DNA from: Bombilactobacillus apium
GTDB taxonomy: Bacteria > Bacillota > Bacilli > Lactobacillales > Lactobacillaceae
NCBI RefSeq assembly: GCF_013385145.1
Contig: NZ_JABZEC010000004.1
Span: 62,001 to 126,000, forward strand
DNA: 64,000 nt
Reading direction: 5' to 3'
A program made the translations under genes and the position numbers. The notes under the pieces were generated by a model. It did not search any database. It was not told the origin of the DNA and saw only the letters and a program-made list of their open reading frames with translations. Each line of letters opens with the position of its first letter. Positions within the stretch are counted from its first letter, which is position 1. Positions 1 to 8,555 of the stretch are shown in pieces.

Positions 1-866
1 CTAATCATCAATAAACAAAACTGCTCTAATAAATATTTCAAGTATGGTCCAGATCGGATATTTTCTTTAAGAAAAACTTTATTATTAATATTTTTAAAAA
101 TGTTTTTTTCCAGTTGTTCTTGATATTTACTATTAGAAATAAGTCCTAATTCAATATAGTCTGGAGTCACTAAAGAAATCCATCTTGGATTATTAGGTTC
201 TAATTCGATATTTTTAAGAAGTAGCTTTGAATATCTTTCTGCTTTACTAAATTTATTGATATCTTCAACACTAGTACCTGTATTATTAAAAACAATATCA
301 GTATCTATTTTAAGATTTTGTTTAGCATTTTTACTTCTTAATTCTTCATGAACATATCCAAAATAATAAATGGTATCTGTCTTCTTAAATATTCTTTTAG
401 ATCTAACAAATGATCCCAAACTGCTAAGATTTTGTTTAACGGTACACGCTATATCATATCCGGGGTATTTGGAGTCAATATTATACACAAATTGATGTAA
501 AACTTCATAGCTTAAATTTGAATCTAAATATTCATCAGAGTCAACACAAAATACCCAGTCTCCTTTCCTGATAAAAGACAAACATTTATTACGCATAAGA
601 GAATAGTTTTCTATCCATTTGATTTTTCTTATTATTACATCAGGAAATTCATTTTGAATATTTTTCACAGTATTATCAGTAGATCCTGTATCTACCACTA
701 TTATTTTATCACAAATATTTTTTATTAATTTGATGGTTTTTACGATCTTTACTTCCTGATTTTTAACCATTATTAAACCGATAATTATAGGAGCGCGGTC
801 GTTAGTTTGAATATTTATTGTTTTAAAATTTGAATCAGAAAAATCATTAGGATCTCTATATTTCAT
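1..866 (-). CDS. Family 2 glycosyltransferase, SunS-like (3' end outside window)
   Basis: An open frame runs from an ATG at 866 to the left edge without a stop, giving at least 287 residues. The N-terminal half has a GT-A (GT2) layout: a strand ending in IIVVDTGSTDNTV near residue 55, FPDV followed by a W and an RNK motif, then the metal-binding DSDEYL. Further on FGYVHEEL and LEPNNPRW resemble the equivalent segments I remember from SunS, the peptide S-glycosyltransferase of sublancin, and from related GT2 enzymes. It is the last visible gene of a minus-strand group with a double-glycine peptide and a two-helix protein. Glycosylation of that peptide is an inference; a general GT2 role in wall polymers is possible. 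The start has only a weak AGAAAGAAG site. Confidence 0.8.
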   Translation of the reverse strand, partial: MKYRDPNDFSDSNFKTINIQTNDRAPIIIGLIMVKNQEVKIVKTIKLIKNICDKIIVVDTGSTDNTVKNIQNEFPDVIIRKIKWIENYSLMRNKCLSFIRKGDWVFCVDSDEYLDSNLSYEVLHQFVYNIDSKYPGYDIACTVKQNLSSLGSFVRSKRIFKKTDTIYYFGYVHEELRSKNAKQNLKIDTDIVFNNTGTSVEDINKFSKAERYSKLLLKNIELEPNNPRWISLVTPDYIELGLISNSKYQEQLEKNIFKNINNKVFLKENIRSGPYLKYLLEQFCLLMI

Positions 867-918
867 GTATAAAACATCTTCTTTCTAATTCTTTCAAATT
901 ACTTATACAACTATATTT

Positions 919-1110
919 TCAAAAAACTGTGATTGTACCTAATAAAAATAAGGTTACCCCAAAAACAAAACCAGCGTAAACTGCATAAAGCGAAAATTGT
1001 GAAGTGGCCTTAGTGGCATCATTTTTAATAAATCTAAAATACTTAATTGAATTAATTATCTGAAATATAGCTAAAAGCATTAAAAATATACCTATTAGTA
1101 GCTTAATCAT
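919..1110 (-). CDS. Small two-helix membrane protein, possible bacteriocin immunity protein
   Basis: This 63-residue protein has two hydrophobic segments (about 1-22 and 40-62) joined by a basic loop with KYFRFIKND. The start follows a GGTGATC ribosome binding site. It lies between the double-glycine peptide gene, from which a terminator separates it, and the glycosyltransferase, all on the minus strand. Small basic two-helix proteins beside bacteriocin genes are often immunity proteins, so that role is proposed from size, topology and position. I recognise no specific family. Confidence 0.6.
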   Translation of the reverse strand: MIKLLIGIFLMLLAIFQIINSIKYFRFIKNDATKATSQFSLYAVYAGFVFGVTLFLLGTITVF

Positions 1111-1128
1111 ACGATCACCAATATTATT

Positions 1129-1166
1129 TAAAAAACATGGGAGACACTATGATTAAGTATCTCCCA
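1129..1166 (-). terminator. Terminator or attenuator after the double-glycine peptide gene
   Basis: The arms TGGGAGA (1138-1144) and TCTCCCA (1160-1166) form a hairpin, extended inward by a few pairs. On the minus strand it is followed by TGTTTTTT. Its place just after the peptide gene and before the two-helix gene suggests it limits read-through, so that the peptide is made in excess. Confidence 0.75.
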
Positions 1167-1205
1167 CACACGACCTGCTTTTAAACTTTACCACTCAGAT
1201 AAAAA

Positions 1206-1373
1206 TTAGTATCTAATATGCCATAATCCAGATCCAGCTTCAGCTACCTGTCCCATTCCATTTAGAAATTTATACCACCATTTGTTACTATATCCTCTTC
1301 CACCACTCACAGAAGCTAATGTCTGCTCAGAAACTTCGTTATTTAATTTTGAAATTTGTTCTAAACTACTCAT
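1206..1373 (-). CDS. Double-glycine leader peptide, putative cysteine-free bacteriocin precursor
   Basis: A 55-codon ORF starts at ATG 1373 behind a strong AAGGAGA site. The leader is about 25 residues and ends SEQTLASVSGG, with hydrophobic residues at -4, -7 and -12 as in class II bacteriocin and pheromone leaders cut by C39-peptidase ABC exporters. The predicted core is 30 residues, beginning RGYSNKWWYKF and ending GSGLWHIRY. It is cationic, aromatic and glycine-rich and has no cysteine. A two-helix protein and a SunS-like glycosyltransferase follow on the same strand. No exporter is visible here. It could be an unmodified class II peptide, an inducing pheromone, or a glycosylated peptide carrying sugar on serine or another residue. 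The match to the leader type is clear; the modification is inference. Confidence 0.72.
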   Translation of the reverse strand: MSSLEQISKLNNEVSEQTLASVSGGRGYSNKWWYKFLNGMGQVAEAGSGLWHIRY

Positions 1374-1984
1374 AAGAATATCTCCTTAAACAAATCTAAA
1401 ATGTATTTATCACTGCTAAATAAACACTCACTATCAGACGAATTTATACAAACAATGAGTCACTCATAATTTTCTAAATTACTTTCCCCCTTCTTTTTCC
1501 ATTTGCTAAACTTATCATTACAAACTATTATAAAAACTCATTGCTTGACTGTAATTTAAAATAGTTATTTGTTTAACACAAGCTATTCAGTAAAGACATT
1601 AAAAACTTACCAAGTAAGACCAATATAAACAGCTCTAATAAGTAAATTACAGTTAAAATTCGATAACTAAAGTTAAATAATATTTTTTAATAACCATATT
1701 ATCAAGAATTAACCTCTTAATAAATAAGATAGATATATCAATAAGCTTGTGAAAAATCATAATAAATAGATTACTATTTGCCTTAATCGGTTGATCCATG
1801 GATATTTATGACTCCAATATTGAATAGATTTATCTTACGATATTTTAGTTGAAGCTTAACAAATAGTTTAAAAATAAATATTTAGATTCTGTCGATCCTA
1901 AGGACTAACACAGTTGGTTACATTTTTAACTGCTGTTCATTCTGACCAACGTTCTCAGTATCAAATTCTAAATTAATAGAATTA
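1374..1984. other. AT-rich intergenic stretch without a recognisable gene
   Basis: About 610 bases upstream of the double-glycine peptide gene. I see no convincing ORF with a ribosome binding site and no paired regulator repeats of the kind found before inducible bacteriocin operons. A promoter for the peptide gene must lie at the low end, but no canonical -35/-10 pair stands out. Confidence 0.4.
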
Positions 1985-2410
1985 CTCCAAAGTAATCAAA
2001 CTTTTCAAGGTATGAGTCAAAAGGCGACTTTCTTTGATAAAACTCAGCTACTTGCGTTTGAACAGCTTGAGTAATATTAGAAATCGTGGTTGACGAATAA
2101 GCTATCTCCTATATCTTTTCAATTAATTGGGCTGTAGTCATACCATTTTGATAAAGATGTAAAACTGTGGTCTCCAAAGAATCACTACTCCTAGTATGAG
2201 GATCGAATACCTGGGGTAAGAAAACTCAATTACTATCTCAAATAATGAACAGGTTAACGTTTTTATAATCAGCATCAAAAGTTCGTTCATAATGACCATT
2301 ATCAGAATTAAAACCAGTCCGATCATAGGTCTTGCAACCAAGATAGGCAGCTAGTTCTGTTTGGAGGAATTAATTCATAACTGGTTCCTGATGGGAACGA
2401 AAAAATTCTT
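1985..2410 (-). pseudogene. IS256/mutator-family transposase relic
   Basis: Reading the minus strand across two or three frames gives pieces typical of the N-terminal third of IS256-type transposases: AYLGCKTYDRTGFNSDNGHY, then ERTFDADYKN, FLPQVFDPHTRSSDSLE and VLHLYQNGMTTAQLIEKI. The pieces are separated by frameshifts and stops, and the DDE catalytic part is missing. No terminal inverted repeats were found. It is a dead fragment marking past insertion activity next to the peptide locus. Confidence 0.75.
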
Positions 2411-2663
2411 TTAAATCTTGCTTCTAAGCTAGAACTGAAATGATATCTATATTAAGTTTATTCGTAGGGAATCTCATTGATTAAGTGCGGTCATTTTTAA
2501 TCATACTGGGAATGTACGCCCTTTCCTAGTCAATTAAAATTTTCAATTATACATAATTATTTAAACACTCAATTATTAATCTATTAATCACTAATTTAAT
2601 TATGATAAGGCTTTCTTTTGTTTTATAATAATATTAAATATACCTAAAGGTGTGGTGATTAAT

Positions 2664-3311
2664 TTGAACATTGCAAATAAATTAAAACAGTATCGCCTAG
2701 ATAAAAATATGACTCAAGCCGAAGTAGCCGAAAAACTCATGGTTTCGCGCAAAACTGTTTCCGGTTGGGAAAACGGCCGCAGTATTCCGGAAATTACGAC
2801 TCTAGCTAGACTTAGTGACCTATATCAGGTCCCCATAGATACCATTATCAGGGATGATCAAGATATCCTTGGACCTTATACCGTAAATAATCATCCATCC
2901 TCTAAAAGTATCAAAATATACAACTACACTTATGGATCAACCTTTATTTTTCTGATTTTAGCTTATTTTCAAATGTACGGTTTTTTTCATTCTATTTTAA
3001 TTATGCTGGGGCTGCTGACTTGTATAACAATAATTATCATGATCTATCCATATTGGAAAATCTATGCCAACAAAAAAAGATTAGCTTTACTGCTAATCTC
3101 CTATCTAGTCTTAATAATTAGTAACATCCTACTTATGCTACTAGATCCAATTTTTTTGAAATCTATGACCGACAACGAATATGCAAATGCCGGGTTAATT
3201 TTTGCGGAACTGCTTCATATAATATTCATCTCATCTGGAGAAATAGTAATTATTTTTCTAGCACCCATACGATTAATAAAATTCTGGTTACTTTTGCGCC
3301 ATAAAAAATGA
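2664..3311 (+). CDS. XRE-family regulator with C-terminal membrane domain
   Basis: The protein has an N-terminal helix-turn-helix (about residues 1-60; TQAEVAEKLMVSRKTVSGWE) followed by a linker and four hydrophobic segments from about residue 85 to the end. Two GTG codons upstream are possible starts, but TTG at 2664 fits best because GGTGAT, matching the 16S tail, ends five bases before it and the product then begins MNIANKLKQYR as relatives do. Membrane-bound XRE regulators of this shape often sense envelope or peptide signals, but no target is identifiable. No partner gene shares its strand, and the next genes upstream and downstream face the other way. Confidence 0.82.
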   Translation: MNIANKLKQYRLDKNMTQAEVAEKLMVSRKTVSGWENGRSIPEITTLARLSDLYQVPIDTIIRDDQDILGPYTVNNHPSSKSIKIYNYTYGSTFIFLILAYFQMYGFFHSILIMLGLLTCITIIIMIYPYWKIYANKKRLALLLISYLVLIISNILLMLLDPIFLKSMTDNEYANAGLIFAELLHIIFISSGEIVIIFLAPIRLIKFWLLLRHKK

Positions 3312-3568
3312 AATAAATCTATTAGTAAAGTCCCAAATTACATTTTTTCTTCTCCGGCCCCCGCTTACTTGCTGAAGCTTACTTTCATTTAAGATTTTAA
3401 AACTATTAATTGTCTTCAATCTGAATTCCCCCTTCATTTTTTATTTAATCCTCTATTAAGAATTAAATCAAGCTAACAACTTAAGACAAGTTATTAAAAA
3501 TTAGTTCCAATGTGAACTATAATATTTCAAAAACTACTTAGATCTAACAATTCAAAACTCATTTTCTC

Positions 3569-4303
3569 TTACCGTCGTTGCCAACGGACTAAATAATTAG
3601 TCAAGAAAATCGTCGCAATTATCCCCAAGACAGCTAAGAGTAATTCTACAACCGCGGTAGCCAAAATCGTATTGTTGAAAATTTCGGCAACTGAATAATG
3701 AAGTTGCAAAAACCAGAGACCTAAAGTCAGATAACTACCAAAGAAGCCAAATAAAAGCGTATTAATGGCCGTTGAAATATTTTTAAAACCAATCGCTAAA
3801 CCGGCGCGCCATAATCTAGCCGGAGAAATTTGCGGTTGTTGGTCAACAATTTCCCAAATTCCCGAACTGACAGCAATACTGGCTTCCGCTACTGCCCCTA
3901 AACTACTAAACAAGGTCACGACGACTTGAATTTGAGGAAATGATACTCCGACGGCTAAAACAAATTGTTCAATTTCATCCGTATCCTCCAGGGCAAAACC
4001 ATGCCCAAAGGCGAGGTTAATTAAGATTTCTGCTAAAACTAATAAGCCGGCCAGGACGATCAAAGTACCCCAGATTGCGGTCTTGCGGGTGGCGGGATTT
4101 TGGGTATTGGGATAAATTGCCAAATAAACCAAAGCAATGGCCGCCAAAACTCCGACAATCAGAGCGGGAAACTGATCCGCAATTAACATCATCACTACTA
4201 ATAAAACTAGAAAACTTCCCGCTAAGCTCAGGAAAATGATCCAACCTTGGCGGCCACAAACTAAAATTAGTAAAACTAAGAGAATCAACGTTAAGATCAG
4301 CAT
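3569..4303 (-). CDS. YibE/F-like membrane protein, small subunit
   Basis: A polytopic membrane protein of 244 residues with about six hydrophobic segments, including a loop SLGAVAEASIAVSSGIWEI that corresponds to the conserved polar loop of YibE/F proteins. The start at 4303 is preferred over the upstream ATG at 4324 because GAGG lies nine bases in front of it. It then overlaps the end of the larger YibE/F gene by seven bases, showing translational coupling. Function of the family is unknown; the conserved polar loop suggests transport. A two-gene pair of this kind is common in lactobacilli. Confidence 0.8.
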   Translation of the reverse strand: MLILTLILLVLLILVCGRQGWIIFLSLAGSFLVLLVVMMLIADQFPALIVGVLAAIALVYLAIYPNTQNPATRKTAIWGTLIVLAGLLVLAEILINLAFGHGFALEDTDEIEQFVLAVGVSFPQIQVVVTLFSSLGAVAEASIAVSSGIWEIVDQQPQISPARLWRAGLAIGFKNISTAINTLLFGFFGSYLTLGLWFLQLHYSVAEIFNNTILATAVVELLLAVLGIIATIFLTNYLVRWQRR

Positions 4304-5391
4304 TTTTTTGAACCTCGCAACCAAAGTGCCGCCAAGCCGGCCGTTAAAGGAACCGCTAAGACTAAGGCAATTGCGCTCACAACGGTTTGGGTGTAACCCA
4401 AAGTCATTGTCCGCGACAAAGAAAAGGCTAAAGTATTGCCATTGCGCAAATAAAGGACGACCAAGGGAATTAATTCAGCTAAGAAAATATAAAATAAGAT
4501 ATTAATTAAGGGACCTAGGATCTCCCGACCAACATTTAAGCCGGAACGAAACAAAGCTGGCCGAGTGATAGTCGCTTTTTCTTGCAGTAATTGCTGCATG
4601 GAAGCCGTAATATCCCCAGTTTCATCCATTACCGCTCCTAAAACACCTAAAATTGTTTCCGCTAAAAAGACTAATTTGAAAGGTTGGATTCCATAATCCA
4701 TCGTTTCGTAATAAATACCTTGATCATGACTTAGCTGCAAGACCAGGACACTAATCCCAATGGCAATCCCTGTACTAACCAAGGTCGCCCCTAAAGTGAC
4801 CGCAAACTGTTGCGACCAGCCAAAAATCAGACCCAAAGTCAGAATGGTCATCACCCCCGCCAAAATACTAGCAGTCAACAAAATTTGCTGATTTTGTAAA
4901 TGCGTGGTCCACATTAAGGCCAAAACAAAACAGGCCAAATTTAAGGCCACACTAATTAAAGCCCGCAACCCGGACCACTGCATCCAACCCAATAAAATAA
5001 TGATAATTACAGCCAGAAAAGCCAACCAAACTCCCGATCGCTGGGGTCCTAAAATCTGCCAATTCTGCGCTTGCGAATTATAATGTAAGCGCAAATGACT
5101 GCCGACAAAATAGCGATTACTGGTCGCTTGCGATTCGTAATAAACATTAGTCAAAGTTAAATGCCGGCTCTGCCCGACAGGAACTTTGTGAATTAAACGT
5201 AATTGTAACTTTTGCTTCACCTGTTGATCATGATTTTCATATTCACTGTGCACCGTTTGCCGGTGTTGAACTTGAGCCTCTTCTACCACGGCAACAGTTT
5301 GCGAAGCTTGCTCTTGAAGCCAATAAGCCCCGCCACTCGCCAATAAAACTAGAGCCCCTAAAATCCAATAAAAGTGTCTTAATTTTGACAT
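4297..5391 (-). CDS. YibE/F family membrane protein, large subunit
   Basis: A 364-residue protein with an N-terminal membrane anchor (about 8-25), an extracytoplasmic region of some 90 residues, and seven or so membrane segments. The family signature GAVMDETGDITASMQQL is clearly visible in the second half. The ATG at 5391, eight bases after AGGAG, is a better start than the GTG at 5400, which overlaps the ribosome binding site. It is the first gene of a two-gene operon with the smaller YibE/F protein. The biochemical role is not established. Confidence 0.88.
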   Translation of the reverse strand: MSKLRHFYWILGALVLLASGGAYWLQEQASQTVAVVEEAQVQHRQTVHSEYENHDQQVKQKLQLRLIHKVPVGQSRHLTLTNVYYESQATSNRYFVGSHLRLHYNSQAQNWQILGPQRSGVWLAFLAVIIIILLGWMQWSGLRALISVALNLACFVLALMWTTHLQNQQILLTASILAGVMTILTLGLIFGWSQQFAVTLGATLVSTGIAIGISVLVLQLSHDQGIYYETMDYGIQPFKLVFLAETILGVLGAVMDETGDITASMQQLLQEKATITRPALFRSGLNVGREILGPLINILFYIFLAELIPLVVLYLRNGNTLAFSLSRTMTLGYTQTVVSAIALVLAVPLTAGLAALWLRGSKKC

Positions 5392-5502
5392 TCTTTTCAC
5401 TCCTAGCCTCTATCTTATCAAATCTAGGCTAATTTTGCTTTTTGGCTTAGATTAATTTTATTGCTTGCTAGTTCAATTTTGCGCCCATTAGTTAGCCAAA
5501 TA

Positions 5503-5532
5503 TAAAAAAAGATCGACTCTTAAAGTCGATCT
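5503..5532 (-). terminator. Rho-independent terminator of the Apf gene
   Basis: Perfect nine-base arms AGATCGACT (5510-5518) and AGTCGATCT (5524-5532) are followed on the minus strand by seven T residues. It lies 36 bases after the stop of the LysM/Apf gene. Confidence 0.9.
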
Positions 5533-5567
5533 CTTCCTATTATAATATTTTCTTTAAGACTAGCAGA

Positions 5568-6227
5568 TTAATACCAGTTATTTTGTAACCAGAACTTCTT
5601 AGCATTTTGCCATGAACCGTAACGGGATTGAACGTATTGGTTAGCAACCCGATCTTGGTTAGCAGCGGAGTAGTCACCGTTCAAGTAAGAAGAACTTAAT
5701 TGATATTTACCTACATAGCTACCGTTAGCAGCGCCATAGTTACCACCGGATTCACGACCGGCAATCCATTCGCGAGCGGAATCTTCATCACCAGAAACGG
5801 TAACTGCTGGAGCAGCTTGTTGTTGAACTGGAGCTGGTGTTTGAGTAGCTGGAGCAGCTTGTTGTTGAACTGGAGCTTCTTGCTTTGCTTGGCTTGCTGC
5901 TGGTTGTTGATCTTCTTGGGCAACAGCTTGTTGAACAGTTGCAACTTCTGGGGTCTTTTGAACTTGCGTCTTGGTAGCGACACTTACTTGGCCGTTATCT
6001 TTAAAGATTAACTTTTGGCCGGGGAAAATTAAATCCACGTTTTGAATATTGTTATCAGTTGCGACTTGGTTTAACTTGCTTAAGTCGTTTTGAGTTTGCA
6101 TCAAGATTTCGGAAAGAGTATCTCCGGACTTAACGGTGTAGATGCTGTCAGCGTTAGCTACCTTGGTAGCTCCTAAAAATGAAATTAATCCTAAAATAGT
6201 TGCGAATGCTACTTGTTTGATTTTCAA
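5568..6227 (-). CDS. Secreted LysM protein of the aggregation-promoting factor (Apf) type
   Basis: The start is the TTG at 6227, placed behind AAAGGAG; the upstream in-frame ATG at 6254 precedes that site. This gives a 219-residue precursor with a clean signal peptide (KIKQVAFATILGLISFLG, cut after VANA). A LysM domain follows (YTVKSGDTLSEIL to FPGQKLIF). Next comes a low-complexity Gln/Ala/Pro linker, and then the conserved Apf C-terminus with REWIAGRESGGNYGA, YVGKYQLSSSYLNGDY and a terminal W-Y. Apf proteins are abundant surface proteins of lactobacilli linked to cell shape and aggregation, and the C-terminal domain resembles lytic transglycosylases. It is monocistronic, with its own terminator. 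Confidence 0.9.
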   Translation of the reverse strand: MKIKQVAFATILGLISFLGATKVANADSIYTVKSGDTLSEILMQTQNDLSKLNQVATDNNIQNVDLIFPGQKLIFKDNGQVSVATKTQVQKTPEVATVQQAVAQEDQQPAASQAKQEAPVQQQAAPATQTPAPVQQQAAPAVTVSGDEDSAREWIAGRESGGNYGAANGSYVGKYQLSSSYLNGDYSAANQDRVANQYVQSRYGSWQNAKKFWLQNNWY

Positions 6228-6380
6228 AATAATAATCTCCTTTAAAATGTTCAATCGAATTTGTGAGGTTGAAAACTTATATCTTTCAACAGGGAATATA
6301 GTATCAGATGAACATTACAACAATATTTCAGGAAAATTATAAATTTTGGCCTTTATTACAGAAGCATTACAAGGAATAAC

Positions 6381-6860
6381 TTATTTATGATAGGGCCGCC
6401 CCGCATTAATCATAAAACTACGATAAATTTGCTCAGTCAAAACCAGGCGCATTAGCTGATGGGGCAAGGTAAAGCGGCCAAAAGACAATTGCCGTTGGGC
6501 CCGTTTCAAAACTGCTGGACTGAGCCCCAAAGAACCCCCAATAATAAAGGTAAATTGACTATGGCCATAGGTTGACAATTCTTGTAATTGTTGGGCTAAG
6601 TGTTCCGAAGTCCATTCTTGGCCACTAATTTCTAAGGCCAAGATATAGTCATCGGCCTTCACTTGACGCAAAATCCGTTCGCCTTCAATTTCTTTGACCT
6701 GGGCCATTTCCTTAGGACTCAAACTTTCCGGAGCCTGTTCGTCTTTAACCTCAATAATCTGAAAGTCACAAAAGGGACGCAAACGCTGGGCGTACTCGGC
6801 AATCCCTTGGCTAAAGAATTTCTTTTTGACTTTCCCGACGGCGATAATTTTAACCTTCAT
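6381..6860 (-). CDS. rlmH: 23S rRNA (pseudouridine1915-N3)-methyltransferase RlmH
   Basis: A 159-residue SPOUT-class methyltransferase that modifies the helix 69 pseudouridine of 23S rRNA. Family marks are the N-terminus KVKIIAVGKVKKKFF, FIIGGSLGLSP in the knotted SAM site, LSFGRFTLPHQLMRLVLTEQIYR in the C-terminal part, and the ending NAGRPYHK. The start at 6860 has AAGGAG in front; the longer reading from 6908 has no support. It stands behind the DnaA-box-rich region and follows the wal cluster and htrA, its usual place in lactobacilli. Confidence 0.96.
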   Translation of the reverse strand: MKVKIIAVGKVKKKFFSQGIAEYAQRLRPFCDFQIIEVKDEQAPESLSPKEMAQVKEIEGERILRQVKADDYILALEISGQEWTSEHLAQQLQELSTYGHSQFTFIIGGSLGLSPAVLKRAQRQLSFGRFTLPHQLMRLVLTEQIYRSFMINAGRPYHK

Positions 6861-6874
6861 CTTTTTCTCCTTAG

Positions 6875-7071
6875 TTATCCACTGCTTAAATAATATTCGG
6901 AAATCCAATCCGACCCTATCCTTATCGGGTTTACTGGTTTTTTATAATCAGTTATCCCCAGTTTATACAACCAGTTGTGGATAACTTTTAAAATTCTCTA
7001 AAGTTTAATTTTGAGCTTATCCCCTGCTTTATCAACAGCATGTGGATAATTTTTAAATCTAATTATCCCCT
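6875..7071. promoter_or_regulatory. Cluster of DnaA boxes upstream of rlmH
   Basis: Two perfect boxes (TTATCCACA, read on the minus strand) lie at 6976-6984 and 7041-7049. One-mismatch boxes lie at 6875 (TTATCCACT), 6952 (TTATCCCCA) and 7029 (TTATCAACA). Weaker ones lie at 6963, 7017 and 7063. Eight sites in about 200 AT-rich bases is far above chance for such a region. It may titrate DnaA, regulate rlmH, or be a remnant or accessory part of the origin. The main oriC is expected beyond gyrA, to the right of this window. Confidence 0.7.
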
Positions 7072-7183
7072 ATTTCTCAAATTAGGCGAAATTTAATTCC
7101 GATCATTAGTTGCGTCTTCTAAAAATAAAGTCCAGTTTTTAGTTAACCACTTCCGGACACTCCCCGAAATCAACTTTTGACTC

Positions 7184-7222
7184 AAAAGAAGCAAATGAAA
7201 AAGGAACTTTTCATCTGCTTCT
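7184..7222 (-). terminator. Terminator downstream of htrA
   Basis: AGAAGCA (7187-7193) and TGCTTCT (7216-7222) pair, continued inward by ATGAAAA with TTTTCAT, and on the minus strand the hairpin is followed by TTTTGAG. It closes the wal-htrA transcription unit. Confidence 0.8.
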
Positions 7223-7256
7223 CTCTTAATTATGGCTGTAATTACCTCGGCTGAGC

Positions 7257-8489
7257 TTAATTAGCTCGGGCTAATTTTAATTCAACTGTTTGTTGTTTAC
7301 CTTCGCGATAGAATTGTAACTTCACAGTATCGCCCAGGGCATGACTATAGAGTTTCGTGTGCAATTCAGCAATATTCTTGACCTTCTTGCCGTCAAGAGC
7401 CGAAATTACGTCATACTTCTTCAAACCAGCTTTTTCGGCGACAGAGTTCTTATTCACAGAACCAACAATTACCCCTTCAGTCACATCACTTGGGAGTTTC
7501 AAAATCGAGCTTTGTTGGCTTTGTTGAACTTGGTCTAAGTCGATGACTTTGATCCCTAATTGGGGCCGTTCCACTTTCCCTTTTTCCACTAATTGATTAA
7601 TAATTTTGACAACTTCGTTACTTGGGATCGCAAAACCCATCCCTTCAACGGAAGTTCCATCAGTACTCGAAGCTAATTTCATGGAATTAATTCCCACAAC
7701 TTGGCCGGCGAGATTAATTAAAGGTCCGCCAGAATTTCCGGGGTTGATGGCCGTATCGGTCTGCAAAACGGTGGCTTGGCCCGTAGCTTGACCGGTCTTC
7801 TCATCAGTGGTATCAATGGTCCGATTCTTCGCTGAAATAATCCCGGAAGTTACGGAAGTTGCATACTGGCTTCCCAGAGGAGAACCGATCGCCAAAACTG
7901 ATTCTCCCGGTTGAACAGCATCTGAGTTACCAAAACTAGCTGTTGACTTCACCTTGCTGCCATCAATCGAAAGGACAGCTAAATCCGTGACTTTATCAGT
8001 TCCCACTTTTTTAGCTTTAACTTTCGTTCCATCACTTAAAATAACTTCTAGTTTCTGTGATCCGGAAACCACATGATTATTAGTTGCTAAATAGGCCAAG
8101 TTTCCTTGCTTCTTATAGATAACTCCGGAACCTTCACTCGATTCTTTCAATTTATCTTTCGAAGAATTGGACCCGTTTTGGCTTCCATTACCGTTACTAT
8201 TGCCATTGCCGTAAAGACTACCAAACAAGGAACTGAGACTATCGTCTTGCTGGACCTTTTGATAGTTAATCACGGATACCACGGAACCCTTAACTTTGTT
8301 AAAGGCATTGGTAGTTTGGTTGTTGGACTTTACCGTCATATTACTAGTTTGCGTAGTCCCGTTACTAGTAGTATTGGCATTAGTTGCCCCAAACTGGCTA
8401 AAGCCCCAATAACCGATTCCGGTTCCGATTAAAGCCGCAACCACAGCTACTAAAGCAATTTTCCATAACTCTTTACTGGATTGTTTCAA
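7257..8489 (-). CDS. htrA: HtrA/DegP-type membrane-anchored serine protease
   Basis: A 410-residue surface protease that degrades or refolds misfolded exported proteins. It has one membrane anchor (about 12-31) and a Ser/Asn/Gly-rich linker (about 40-115). The trypsin-like domain has the triad His139 (TNNHVVSG), Asp169 (TDLAVL) and Ser253 (NPGNSGGPL), and a single C-terminal PDZ domain follows (about 305-400). Translation begins at TTG 8489 behind AGGAGGTAG. The gene follows walJ on the same strand, its standard place in Lactobacillaceae, which suggests co-expression with the WalRK envelope regulon. Confidence 0.96.
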   Translation of the reverse strand: MKQSSKELWKIALVAVVAALIGTGIGYWGFSQFGATNANTTSNGTTQTSNMTVKSNNQTTNAFNKVKGSVVSVINYQKVQQDDSLSSLFGSLYGNGNSNGNGSQNGSNSSKDKLKESSEGSGVIYKKQGNLAYLATNNHVVSGSQKLEVILSDGTKVKAKKVGTDKVTDLAVLSIDGSKVKSTASFGNSDAVQPGESVLAIGSPLGSQYATSVTSGIISAKNRTIDTTDEKTGQATGQATVLQTDTAINPGNSGGPLINLAGQVVGINSMKLASSTDGTSVEGMGFAIPSNEVVKIINQLVEKGKVERPQLGIKVIDLDQVQQSQQSSILKLPSDVTEGVIVGSVNKNSVAEKAGLKKYDVISALDGKKVKNIAELHTKLYSHALGDTVKLQFYREGKQQTVELKLARAN

Positions 8490-8555
8490 GATGATCTACC
8501 TCCTAATTAACTTCTATTTTAATCATTTTGAACCAAAAAATCATGGATTTTTTAT

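Noticed and set aside
2138-2341. 67-aa hydrophobic ORF on the minus strand
   Set aside because: It is an out-of-frame reading of the IS256-type transposase relic.
6875-7071. The main chromosomal origin (oriC)
   Set aside because: dnaA and dnaN are not adjacent, and gene order and strand bias place the origin beyond gyrA to the right. The cluster is kept as a DnaA-box region only.
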